The notes under the pieces: model-generated
Database searches by the model: none
What the model was told of the DNA's origin: nothing
The model's input: the letters and a program-made list of their open reading frames with translations, nothing else
Position numbers and translations under genes: made by a program
From: JAGLQA01 sp023135565
GTDB lineage: Bacteria; Acidobacteriota; Aminicenantia; UBA2199
Direction of reading: 5' to 3'
NCBI GenBank assembly: GCA_030639305.1
Contig: DAOWCY010000151.1
Coordinates: 1-17,853 of the forward strand
Length of the DNA stretch: 17,853 bases
In this document: positions 1-5,839 of the stretch, piece by piece
Numbering within the stretch: the stretch's first letter is position 1
How the letters are laid out: every line of letters starts with the position of its first letter

Positions 1-10
1 GAGTGAAATT

Positions 11-56
11 AAACAAACCCCACTCGCGTGGGGGGGCGTTGAGCCGCTTCGCAGCA
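11..56 (+). repeat. Hairpin repeat R2, copy 1
   Basis: This 46-nt element aligns with the minus-strand copy at 2415-2460 with about nine differences. It holds a 6-bp stem CCCCAC/GTGGGG (18-33, loop TCGC) and then a GCCGC-TTC-GCAGC stem-loop. In the other copy the first stem reads CCCCGT/ACGGGG, so two stem pairs changed together, which indicates that the structure is kept. No gene is visible in positions 1-210 apart from this element, repeat A and a hairpin behind vapC. Confidence 0.75.
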
Positions 57-83
57 AGTAGCGTTTTTGATTCTCAACTATTA

Positions 84-138
84 GAAGTTTTGTTCAAACT
101 TTTTCAAAAGTTTGGCCCCCGGCAGGGTCGCCGAAGGC
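84..138 (-). repeat. Dispersed hairpin repeat, copy A
   Basis: Read on the minus strand this is GCCTTCGGC-loop-GCCGGGGGC, then an AAACTTTT-GA-AAAAGTTT palindrome, then a degenerate version of the third palindrome. It matches copies B (909-968), C (2312-2371) and D (5535-5594) closely. It lies about 30 bp from R2 copy 1. The same R1-R2 pairing, in the opposite orientation, occurs at 2312-2460, so the two elements appear to form one composite unit. Confidence 0.85.
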
Positions 139-165
139 AAAGTAATTTCATAGTAGGCGCAAGAA

Positions 166-198
166 ATTACGCATGATGCGTTACGCATCTTGCGTAAT
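166..198 (-). terminator. Perfect hairpin downstream of vapC, probable terminator
   Basis: The outer arms ATTACGCA/TGCGTAAT (8 bp) and inner arms GATGCG/CGCATC (6 bp, loop TTA) are separated by a single T-T mismatch. Reading the minus strand, the structure begins 12 nt after the vapC stop and is followed by a short T-rich stretch (TTTCTT). This fits a weak intrinsic terminator for vapBC. The U-tract is poor, so it may instead be an mRNA-stabilising hairpin. Confidence 0.5.
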
Positions 199-210
199 AG
201 AATCTGAAAA

Positions 211-624
211 TCAAAAATTTTCAAGGATTTCGTATTGAACTCCGGCTAACCGGCCAACTGCCTCGAAATGCCTATCTAAAGTAAAAATCACTACGTTATT
301 AATTTTAGCATGGGCGGCGATCATGATGTCCGAAAGGGGCATTTTTACCCCGGATTTTCTTATCTTACCGCCTAGCTCTCCACACAAGGCAAAAAATTCC
401 CTGTCAGATTCAAGATAATCGAGCCGGGAAAGTTTCTCTTCTACAAACCCGGTTTCCTTTTTTCCACGGGAACCCATCAACAATTCTGAGATAACTACAC
501 CGTTTATTACAATCCTATCGGCTGCCAACAATTCGAGAACCCGTTTTTTTATGGCCGGACTTTTTCCCCGGAAAAATTCGACCCAAATAGATGTGTCAAT
601 CAGGTATTTGTTTTTTTGATTCAT
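211..624 (-). CDS. vapC: VapC-family PIN-domain ribonuclease toxin
   Basis: The 137-residue product is of normal VapC length. It is expected to be a Mg2+-dependent RNase that is neutralised by the VapB encoded just upstream. All four acidic residues of the PIN active site are visible: D10 in LIDTSIW, E47 in VISELLMG, D99 in PLSDIMIAAHA and D117 in FTLDRHF, so the toxin looks intact. I chose the ATG at 624, which places the first PIN strand at the N-terminus and lies 7 nt after the vapB stop. An in-frame ATG at 669 would add 15 residues with no PIN character and overlap vapB. The RNA target cannot be read from the sequence. Confidence 0.92.
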   Translation of the reverse strand: MNQKNKYLIDTSIWVEFFRGKSPAIKKRVLELLAADRIVINGVVISELLMGSRGKKETGFVEEKLSRLDYLESDREFFALCGELGGKIRKSGVKMPLSDIMIAAHAKINNVVIFTLDRHFEAVGRLAGVQYEILENF

Positions 625-631
625 GACTGTC

Positions 632-835
632 TTACTCTCGAAGTTCCAGGTCCCTGAATGCCCTGACATCTATGTCGAAATCCAATTTACCACAGGCTGC
701 CATGATGCTTTCCCGGTTGAGCTTCTTTAAGTACTCTGCCAGGGCCTTGTTTATAATTTTCGTCTTGCCGGTTATTCCCGTATTTTTCATTATTGCCTGC
801 ATCAAACTGTCATCTAAATTAAGCGTCGTTCTCAT
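632..835 (-). CDS. vapB: VapB-type antitoxin, ribbon-helix-helix
   Basis: The 67-residue product begins MRTTLNLDDSLMQ, the short N-terminal strand and helix of a ribbon-helix-helix DNA-binding antitoxin. The helical stretch GKTKIINKALAEYLKK follows. The C-terminal third, with DFDIDVRAF, would be the segment that wraps around the toxin. The start is fixed by AGGAGG at 841-846, 5 nt upstream. A near-consensus promoter lies just ahead, and antitoxins of this class usually repress their own promoter with the toxin as co-repressor. It is the first gene of a two-gene operon with vapC. Confidence 0.9.
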   Translation of the reverse strand: MRTTLNLDDSLMQAIMKNTGITGKTKIINKALAEYLKKLNRESIMAACGKLDFDIDVRAFRDLELRE

Positions 836-852
836 CTGCGCCTCCTATGCAT

Positions 853-881
853 ATAGTAACATCATTTGTTTGCTATGTCAA
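853..881 (-). promoter_or_regulatory. Promoter of vapBC
   Basis: On the minus strand TTGACA (881-876) is followed by a 17-nt spacer and TACTAT (858-853), one of the best sigma70-like promoters in the window. The predicted transcription start is only about 11 nt before the vapB ATG, leaving just enough room for the AGGAGG. The ACAT/ATGT and ATAG/CTAT half-sites within the spacer could be the autoregulatory operator, which is speculative. Confidence 0.75.
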
Positions 882-908
882 CCCGCACCGAGAATCACCG
901 GCAACTCT

Positions 909-968
909 GCCTCCGGCGGCCCTGCCGGGGGCCAAACTTTTGTAAAAGTTTGAACAAAACTTTTGTTC
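909..968 (+). repeat. Dispersed hairpin repeat, copy B
   Basis: This copy has all three stems: GCCTCCGGC-loop-GCCGGGGGC (one G-T wobble), AAACTTTT-GT-AAAAGTTT, and the perfect 17-nt palindrome GAACAAAACTTTTGTTC (952-968). It sits in the divergent spacer between vapB and apbE, between the two promoters. With copy A in the opposite orientation it brackets the vapBC operon. Confidence 0.88.
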
Positions 969-1004
969 AAGCTTTTGTTAAAGGAAAAGCGCGAACCATC
1001 GGCC

Positions 1005-1033
1005 TTGTGTATAGCGGGACGTTTTGATATAAT
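1005..1033 (+). promoter_or_regulatory. Promoter of apbE
   Basis: TTGTGT (1005-1010), a 17-nt spacer and a perfect TATAAT (1028-1033) lie 21 nt upstream of the apbE ATG. An AAGG Shine-Dalgarno element is at 1042-1045. Confidence 0.75.
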
Positions 1034-1054
1034 GTTTCCTTAAGGTACAAGATC

Positions 1055-2092
1055 ATGAAAATAAAAACAAAATTTTTCTTTTTAATACTGCCGTTTTTAC
1101 TAACACTTTCCTTTTCCAACTGCTCGAAAACAGGACGCCAAATGTCGGTTATCCGGGGTCAAACCATGGGCACTACCTATATGATAAAGTATGTGGGGAA
1201 AACCGACGCCCTGCCCAAAACCGAAAAGATAAAAAAAGCAGTGGAAAAAATCCTCAAAAAAGTAAACCGGCAAATGTCTACCTATCTTCCCTATTCCGAA
1301 ATTTCCCGTTTTAACAAATATAAACAAAACGACTGGTTCGAGATTTCAGCGGACCTGACGGAAGTAGTAGAAAAAGCGCTGCTGGTAAGCGAAAAATCGG
1401 CGGGCGCTTTCGATATCACGGTAGGCCCGTTGGTAAACCTGTGGGGTTTCGGTCCGCAAGCTAAACCGGAAAAGGTCCCTCCCGCAGAAAAAATAAAAGA
1501 AGTTAAAAAATATACCGGCTGCCGGAATCTCTCTGTACGCCACTCTCCACCGGCCATCAAAAAAGATATTCCCGGGATTTACTGCGACCTATCGGGAATA
1601 GCTAAGGGTTTCGGTGTGGATAAGGTGGCGGAATATTTAGACTCCCGGGATATCGAGGACTACTTAGTGGAAATCGGCGGCGAAGTGAGGACAAAAGGAA
1701 AAAACAAAGATAACCGCTGCTGGCGATTGGGAGTCGCCGCGCCGGATAACGGTCTCGGGATTTATAAGACCCTGCCCTTAAAGAATGCGGCTATGGCGAC
1801 TTCGGGAGATTATCGCAACTATTTCGAAGAAAATGGGATACGTTATTCCCATACCATCAACCCGGTTACCGGGAAACCGATTACCCACAAACTGGTCTCT
1901 GTTACCGTAATCCACGACTCCTGTACTTACGCCGACGCCATGGCAACAGCTATAAACGTACTGGGCCCGGAAAAAGGTTACCGCCTGGCCCAACAAGAGA
2001 AACTGGCTGTGCTGTTAATTATAAAAGAGAAGGATAAATTCATCGAAAAAATGACGTCCCGGTTCAAAAAAATCTTAGAGGTGGCGAAATGA
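1055..2092 (+). CDS. apbE: ApbE-family FAD:protein FMN transferase, lipoprotein-like
   Basis: ApbE enzymes act outside the cytoplasmic membrane. They transfer FMN from FAD to a Ser/Thr of target proteins such as NqrB/C, RnfG/D and other FMN_bind proteins. The 345-residue length is typical. Visible family motifs are MGTTYMIKY near residue 38, GAFDITVGPLVNLWGFGP near 117, DLSGIAKGFGVDK near 178, EIGGEVRTKG near 206, SHTINPVTGKP near 265 and the metal/FAD-binding YADAMATA (D294, T298). The N-terminus is a hydrophobic signal ending in FSNC, with a candidate lipidated Cys23. Asn at -1 is not the usual residue, so lipidation is likely but not certain. It overlaps the next gene by 4 bp. No Nqr, Rnf or FMN_bind target gene is present here. 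Confidence 0.95.
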   Translation: MKIKTKFFFLILPFLLTLSFSNCSKTGRQMSVIRGQTMGTTYMIKYVGKTDALPKTEKIKKAVEKILKKVNRQMSTYLPYSEISRFNKYKQNDWFEISADLTEVVEKALLVSEKSAGAFDITVGPLVNLWGFGPQAKPEKVPPAEKIKEVKKYTGCRNLSVRHSPPAIKKDIPGIYCDLSGIAKGFGVDKVAEYLDSRDIEDYLVEIGGEVRTKGKNKDNRCWRLGVAAPDNGLGIYKTLPLKNAAMATSGDYRNYFEENGIRYSHTINPVTGKPITHKLVSVTVIHDSCTYADAMATAINVLGPEKGYRLAQQEKLAVLLIIKEKDKFIEKMTSRFKKILEVAK

Positions 2093-2289
2093 CACAAATT
2101 TTAATACCTATTGTTTCTGCGCTGCTGGTTTTCTTGTTCTTCGGGATCGTGCTCCATCTTACTAAATATAAAAAGAGAAACGATCAAAATGCTTCCGGGG
2201 GCTGCTGCTCCGGTTCCGACTGCTGCGAAGCCCAAAAAGAGGCGGGACACGATTGTGTCTGCCATCCCCCGGAAGAGAAGAAACACTAA
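2089..2289 (+). CDS. Small Cys-rich single-pass membrane protein coupled to apbE
   Basis: The 66-residue product has one N-terminal transmembrane segment (about residues 4-24), a short basic stretch KYKKR, and a soluble tail with seven cysteines: the cluster GGCCSGSDCC, then CVC followed by HPPEEKKH. The basic residues after the helix predict a cytoplasmic tail. The ATG overlaps the apbE stop (ATGA), so the two are translationally coupled. The layout resembles NqrM (one helix plus Cys cluster, encoded beside apbE and needed for Na+-NQR maturation) and the small FeoB-associated Cys-rich proteins. The exact spacing matches neither as I remember them. Metal or Fe-S delivery to a flavinylated redox complex is an inference. 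Confidence 0.8.
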   Translation: MTQILIPIVSALLVFLFFGIVLHLTKYKKRNDQNASGGCCSGSDCCEAQKEAGHDCVCHPPEEKKH

Positions 2290-2311
2290 TTTTTATTTCT
2301 CGAAGCTTCTT

Positions 2312-2371
2312 GCCTTCGGCGACCCTGCCGGGGGCTAAACTTTTGTAAAAGTTTAATCAAAACTTTTGATG
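2312..2371 (+). repeat. Dispersed hairpin repeat, copy C
   Basis: GCCTTCGGC-loop-GCCGGGGGC and AAACTTTT-GT-AAAAGTTT are followed by a third palindrome reading ATCAAAACTTTTGAT (2356-2370). Compared with copy B, an A and its pairing T have both changed, keeping the stem. The following segment (GAGCGATACG, 2371-2380) also occurs in diverged form in copy E. The copy lies between the convergent apbE unit and the S9 peptidase gene. Confidence 0.88.
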
Positions 2372-2414
2372 AGCGATACGATTTTTTGCTCAACAAACGG
2401 CTTTCGTTGGCTTC

Positions 2415-2460
2415 TGCCGCGAAGCGGCTCATCGCCTCCCCGTGCGTACGGGGTTTATTT
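2415..2460 (-). repeat. Hairpin repeat R2, copy 2, abutting the peptidase stop codon
   Basis: This is the reverse-oriented match of positions 11-56. The stem CCCCGT/ACGGGG (2438-2453) and the second stem-loop GCCGC-TTC-GCGGC are intact. The end of the element includes the TAA stop (2457-2455) of the S9 peptidase gene, so repeat and coding sequence meet with no spacer. It may act as a 3' mRNA structure, but no U-tract follows it, so it is not a canonical terminator. Confidence 0.75.
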
Positions 2461-5436
2461 CTTTTTGTAGGGGGTTCCTTTTTTGATCCAATCGGGGGCC
2501 GGTTCGCCTTTCAAATAATGATCTAAATATTGTTTCATTTTGATTGAATAATCGAGCTTGTTGGGGTATTTCTGCAGATGGTGGGGTTCATCGTTGTACT
2601 GCAAAAAGATGCAGTCTTTGTTTAAACGCCGCATGGCCAGGTAAAGCTCGATGGCTTGATACCAGGGCACTGCGCCGTCTTTGTCACCGTGCTGGATCAA
2701 TAGGGGCGTAGAAATACGGTCGGCGAAAAACACCGGGGAGTTTTCGATATACAACCGGGGCGATTCCCATAAGCTTTTGCCGATGCGACTCTGGGATTTT
2801 TCATATTGAAACTGCCGGGCCATGCCGCTGCTCCAACGTATGCCGCTGTAAGCGCTGGTCATGTTGGCTACCGGCGCTCCGGCTATGGCGGCGGCAAAAA
2901 TATCGGTCTGGGTGATAATAAAGGCAGCCTGGTAGCCGCTCCAGGAATGGCCGTGCAAAGCGACGGCTTTGGGGTCGGCGATGCCCAAGTCGATGAGCTT
3001 CTTGACGCCGGTGACCACACATTTGGTGGCGGAATAACCGGGCTGGCCGACGCGGAAGCGCACATCGGGCAGGAACATCACATAACCGTTACTGCAGTAA
3101 AAAGGAAAATTAGGCCGGTGATTCACCACCATGCGGTTAAAATCATACAACCGCTGGGTGAAAAAACGGTAAAAATAAACCAGTACGGGATAACGTTTAT
3201 TTTTATCATAGTTTTCCGGCAGAATCACGATCCCCTGCAGCGGTACGCCGTCCAAATTACGCCATTCGATCAATTTCGGCTGGCCCCAGGCAAAATCGGT
3301 TATCTGCGGATTCAGCGAAGTTATCCTGCGGGGGGATTTGAAACCGGGATCGCTAACCCACAAATCGGGAAACTCGGAAAAATCTTCACGAGTGAAAAGA
3401 ATCCGGCCGGTTTTTTTAGCTTCGACTTTAAAACGGAACCGCTTCTTGCCGCCGGTCAACTGCCGTACGCCCACTTTGCCCAGGGTAAAAGAGTAGAAAT
3501 TAGTGTGCTTCTCCCGGTAGGAATACGCGCCGAGCAAAAGATTTTCGTTCTTTTGGAAAAACTTCTGCTCCGGGTTTGTAGTGATGATCCTGAATCTTAA
3601 TTTCGCTTTGCTGCTGCGGCTGCGGGTCATGTTTTGGGCTTTGCCGGAAGCGGTTTCAAACTGCCGGATATCATATTTATCGTAGATCAATAGGGCTTTG
3701 TCTTTCTCCGTCCAACCGGCTGCGCCGTAACCGGGAACCGCGTAAGGATAGTCGTGATCTTCATCGTAAAAAGGAGTGGAAATAGCGCCGGTAAGGTTCC
3801 TGGTTTTACCGCTGCGAGTGTCTAAGAGATACCATGTTTTATTTTTGTAATAGGCGGCGTATTTCCCAGCGGGCGAAATGTACAGGTCACGCCGGCGGCG
3901 CCTGGGGTTAAATTCGCCGGAAAAGCGGCTGAGGATTTTTTGCCGGGAGCCGTGCTCTAAGTCCTGCAGGTAAATATCATAGTAGCTGTCATCCCAGGTT
4001 GTTTCCCGCATATAGGGCTGCTGTGAAACGGCCAGGGTAAATTTCGGATTGTCTACCGGCAGCACCCGGGGGACTTCTTTATCCGCCAGTTGCACCAAAC
4101 GTTTCTTTTTCAGGTGGTAAACCGACAAGTAGATGCGTTTTTTACTGCGTTCCCACCTTTTTTTCTGCTGCGGGTTTATCTGCGGGTCCAACCAATGCCA
4201 GACATCGACGCTCTTTTTCTTCAGCAAATAATCGCTGCTGTACAGGTCTTTTTCTTTTAATTTTTCTTTTTCCTTCTCTTTGTCTTCCGCTGTTTTCTCG
4301 TTCTTCTTGTAAAATTTGTACTCATCTATGGGTTTGAAACCGAAAAAAAGGCGCTGCTCATCTTCCGTCCAGGTGAATTTATTCTCCGCCGGCAGCATCC
4401 AACCGGTGGGTATGTCGCCTTTCAAGACTAAGGGTCTTTGCTTTTTGGCCATTCCGTCGAATACATAAAGCCCCGGGCTGTATTTGTTTTTTTTCTTGTT
4501 TTTTTCGTCTGTTTTGATTTTTTTTGCTTTCTTGTTACAGTAGTGGAATAAAAAAGCCAATTTGCTTTTTTTCTTGCTCCAACTAAAATTGTTAAAAACC
4601 GCGCCTTCTTCTTCCTGCAGCGTTAACGCCGGGGCCGCGGCGTTTTTTAGGTCTTTTACGAAGAGGCAGTTCAACTTGTCTGCGCCGTTGTAAGTGGAAT
4701 AAACAAAATAACGGCCGGCAGGATCGAACGCATACGCCACCGCTTTCTCGATATGAATCTCCTTACCGCCGTTGAGATCACGCAGTACTATCGAAACCGC
4801 TTTTTTGTCCCATTCGTTCTTTTTCTTCTTCTTTTTGCCGCTCTCTTTGGCGGTTTTCTCGATTGTTTCTTTTGCCGGCGCTTTTTTCGCCTGTTTTTTA
4901 TTTTCTTCTCCTGTATCTTCCTCTTCTTCTTCCTCCTCCTCCTCTTCTTTTTCTTTTTCGGGGAGGAACTGGTATACCAGCCGGCGGGAATCATCGGAAA
5001 AAGCGAACTTCTTTATTTTCTCGAAAGTAGTTATTTTGCCGGTGGTTGTTTCTAACAGGGTCATGCCTTGTTCCGGTTTATCTTTTTTTTTCGCTTTTTC
5101 CAGGGTTAGGGCATCGGGTTTAATGAGGGCGGCGGCCCATTTGCCGTCTTTAGAGATAACCGGTTTAATGCCTCTTTCTATAGTAAAAGATTTGTCGCTG
5201 CTCACCCCGTAAACGATTACTTCGCCGTTACCCCGGTCAGGTTGGGCATTGTAAACCACCCATTCGCCGTCTGCGGACATGGCGGCATTATTTATTTCTT
5301 TGAATTCCATAATGTCCTGGAAAGTCAGGACTTTTTTTTTGGCCGTATCGCTGCTTAGAGTCAGGCCATAGAATAAGACCAGCATTATTACAAAATAAAA
5401 TAATCTTTTCGGTTGTGTGTTTCTGTTCTCGATCAT
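2455..5436 (-). CDS. Secreted S9-family (prolyl oligopeptidase-type) serine peptidase with Lys/Glu-rich insertions
   Basis: The product has 993 residues, with an N-terminal hydrophobic segment at about 11-28 (signal peptide or anchor). A long beta-propeller-like region follows to about residue 730, then an alpha/beta-hydrolase domain. The catalytic triad is readable: nucleophile S831 in HGHSWSGYQ, D920 in HGDKDGAVP and H952 in DEPHHL. The nucleophile elbow is G-H-S-W-S-G rather than the more usual GxSxGG. Residues 159-212 (with a run of ten Glu, 164-173) and 370-398 are low-complexity acidic/lysine-rich insertions inside the propeller. Family members cleave short peptides, so a role in periplasmic peptide catabolism is likely. 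GGAGG (5448-5444) 7 nt before the ATG supports the start. Confidence 0.92.
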   Translation of the reverse strand: MIENRNTQPKRLFYFVIMLVLFYGLTLSSDTAKKKVLTFQDIMEFKEINNAAMSADGEWVVYNAQPDRGNGEVIVYGVSSDKSFTIERGIKPVISKDGKWAAALIKPDALTLEKAKKKDKPEQGMTLLETTTGKITTFEKIKKFAFSDDSRRLVYQFLPEKEKEEEEEEEEEEDTGEENKKQAKKAPAKETIEKTAKESGKKKKKKNEWDKKAVSIVLRDLNGGKEIHIEKAVAYAFDPAGRYFVYSTYNGADKLNCLFVKDLKNAAAPALTLQEEEGAVFNNFSWSKKKSKLAFLFHYCNKKAKKIKTDEKNKKKNKYSPGLYVFDGMAKKQRPLVLKGDIPTGWMLPAENKFTWTEDEQRLFFGFKPIDEYKFYKKNEKTAEDKEKEKEKLKEKDLYSSDYLLKKKSVDVWHWLDPQINPQQKKRWERSKKRIYLSVYHLKKKRLVQLADKEVPRVLPVDNPKFTLAVSQQPYMRETTWDDSYYDIYLQDLEHGSRQKILSRFSGEFNPRRRRRDLYISPAGKYAAYYKNKTWYLLDTRSGKTRNLTGAISTPFYDEDHDYPYAVPGYGAAGWTEKDKALLIYDKYDIRQFETASGKAQNMTRSRSSKAKLRFRIITTNPEQKFFQKNENLLLGAYSYREKHTNFYSFTLGKVGVRQLTGGKKRFRFKVEAKKTGRILFTREDFSEFPDLWVSDPGFKSPRRITSLNPQITDFAWGQPKLIEWRNLDGVPLQGIVILPENYDKNKRYPVLVYFYRFFTQRLYDFNRMVVNHRPNFPFYCSNGYVMFLPDVRFRVGQPGYSATKCVVTGVKKLIDLGIADPKAVALHGHSWSGYQAAFIITQTDIFAAAIAGAPVANMTSAYSGIRWSSGMARQFQYEKSQSRIGKSLWESPRLYIENSPVFFADRISTPLLIQHGDKDGAVPWYQAIELYLAMRRLNKDCIFLQYNDEPHHLQKYPNKLDYSIKMKQYLDHYLKGEPAPDWIKKGTPYKKK

Positions 5437-5494
5437 AGCAAAGCCTCCGTAGGTTTTGTTTCGCTGCGCCGCGTTTTTTTTACCGGCATAGTTT

Positions 5495-5524
5495 TTTATA
5501 TCACAGATACTTACTATTATGCAA
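5495..5524 (-). promoter_or_regulatory. Promoter of the S9 peptidase gene
   Basis: On the minus strand TTGCAT (5524-5519), an 18-nt spacer and TATAAA (5500-5495), preceded by an extended -10 TGA, give a plausible start about 52 nt before the ATG. Confidence 0.55.
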
Positions 5525-5534
5525 CCCTATTCTT

Positions 5535-5594
5535 GCCTCCGGCGGCCCTGCCGGGGGCCAAACTTTTGAAAAAGTTTGAACAAAACTTTTGTTT
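5535..5594 (+). repeat. Dispersed hairpin repeat, copy D
   Basis: GCCTCCGGC-loop-GCCGGGGGC, the perfect AAACTTTT-GA-AAAAGTTT palindrome, and the third palindrome with only its last base changed. It is nearly identical to copy B and is followed at 5690-5764 by an inverted, diverged copy. Confidence 0.88.
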
Positions 5595-5689
5595 AAAAAA
5601 GCGAAAAGCCCCCTATAAAAGCTTTGAATTTTTCTTTTTCCAAAACTGAACACTTACCGTGCAGCCTGCTGAAATCGGTTAAATTTTCC

Positions 5690-5764
5690 ATAAACGTATC
5701 GCTTATGAAAAGTTTTTGGAAGTCCAGAAACCTTTTTTCAAAAAGGTTTTTGGCCGCCGGAGGC
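5690..5764 (-). repeat. Dispersed hairpin repeat, diverged copy E
   Basis: On the minus strand GCCTCCGGC (5764-5756) marks the start. The middle stem reads AAACCTTTT/AAAAGGTTT (arms 5728-5736 and 5741-5749), one base pair longer than in the other copies because a complementary C and G were gained on both sides. The far end (5692-5711) resembles the segment after copy C. The GC-rich right arm of the first hairpin is lost. Confidence 0.6.
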
Positions 5765-5775
5765 ATTTGTAGTGT

Positions 5776-5803
5776 TTGCGGATTTTTTTTTTAGTGCTAT
5801 AAT
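5776..5803 (+). promoter_or_regulatory. Promoter of the TPR/metallopeptidase gene
   Basis: TTGCGG (5776-5781), a 16-nt spacer containing a T-run, and an extended -10 TGC-TATAAT (5795-5803). A perfect 13-nt palindrome, ACGGGAATCCCGT (5812-5824), sits at or just after the predicted transcription start and could be an operator. Confidence 0.65.
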
Positions 5804-5839
5804 CAAGACTTACGGGAATCCCGTTAGGAGGTTAGGAAG

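Larger units (their letters stand above)
5437..5839. other. Divergent intergenic region with facing repeats
   Basis: This 403-bp spacer contains no convincing gene. It holds the minus-strand promoter of the S9 peptidase, repeat copies D and E facing each other, a T-run (5783-5792) and the plus-strand promoter of the TPR/metallopeptidase gene. The stretch 5595-5689 between the repeats is AT-rich and I see nothing recognisable in it. Confidence 0.7.

Noticed and set aside
672..953. Plus-strand 93-codon frame over vapB
   Set aside because: It is antisense to vapB and its promoter, has no ribosome binding site, and its end runs through the hairpin repeat. VapB has family motifs and a strong Shine-Dalgarno sequence.
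2806..3600. Plus-strand 264-codon frame
   Set aside because: It lies entirely antisense to the catalytic half of the S9 peptidase, whose triad is intact. It shows no recognisable motif and no ribosome binding site.
4753..5212. Plus-strand Phe- and Ser-rich frames
   Set aside because: They are antisense translations of the Lys/Glu-rich insertion of the S9 peptidase; their composition simply mirrors poly-Lys/Glu codons.
84..5764. A CRISPR array formed by the recurring repeats
   Set aside because: The copies are kilobases apart, in both orientations, with genes between them. There is no regular spacer length and no cas gene.
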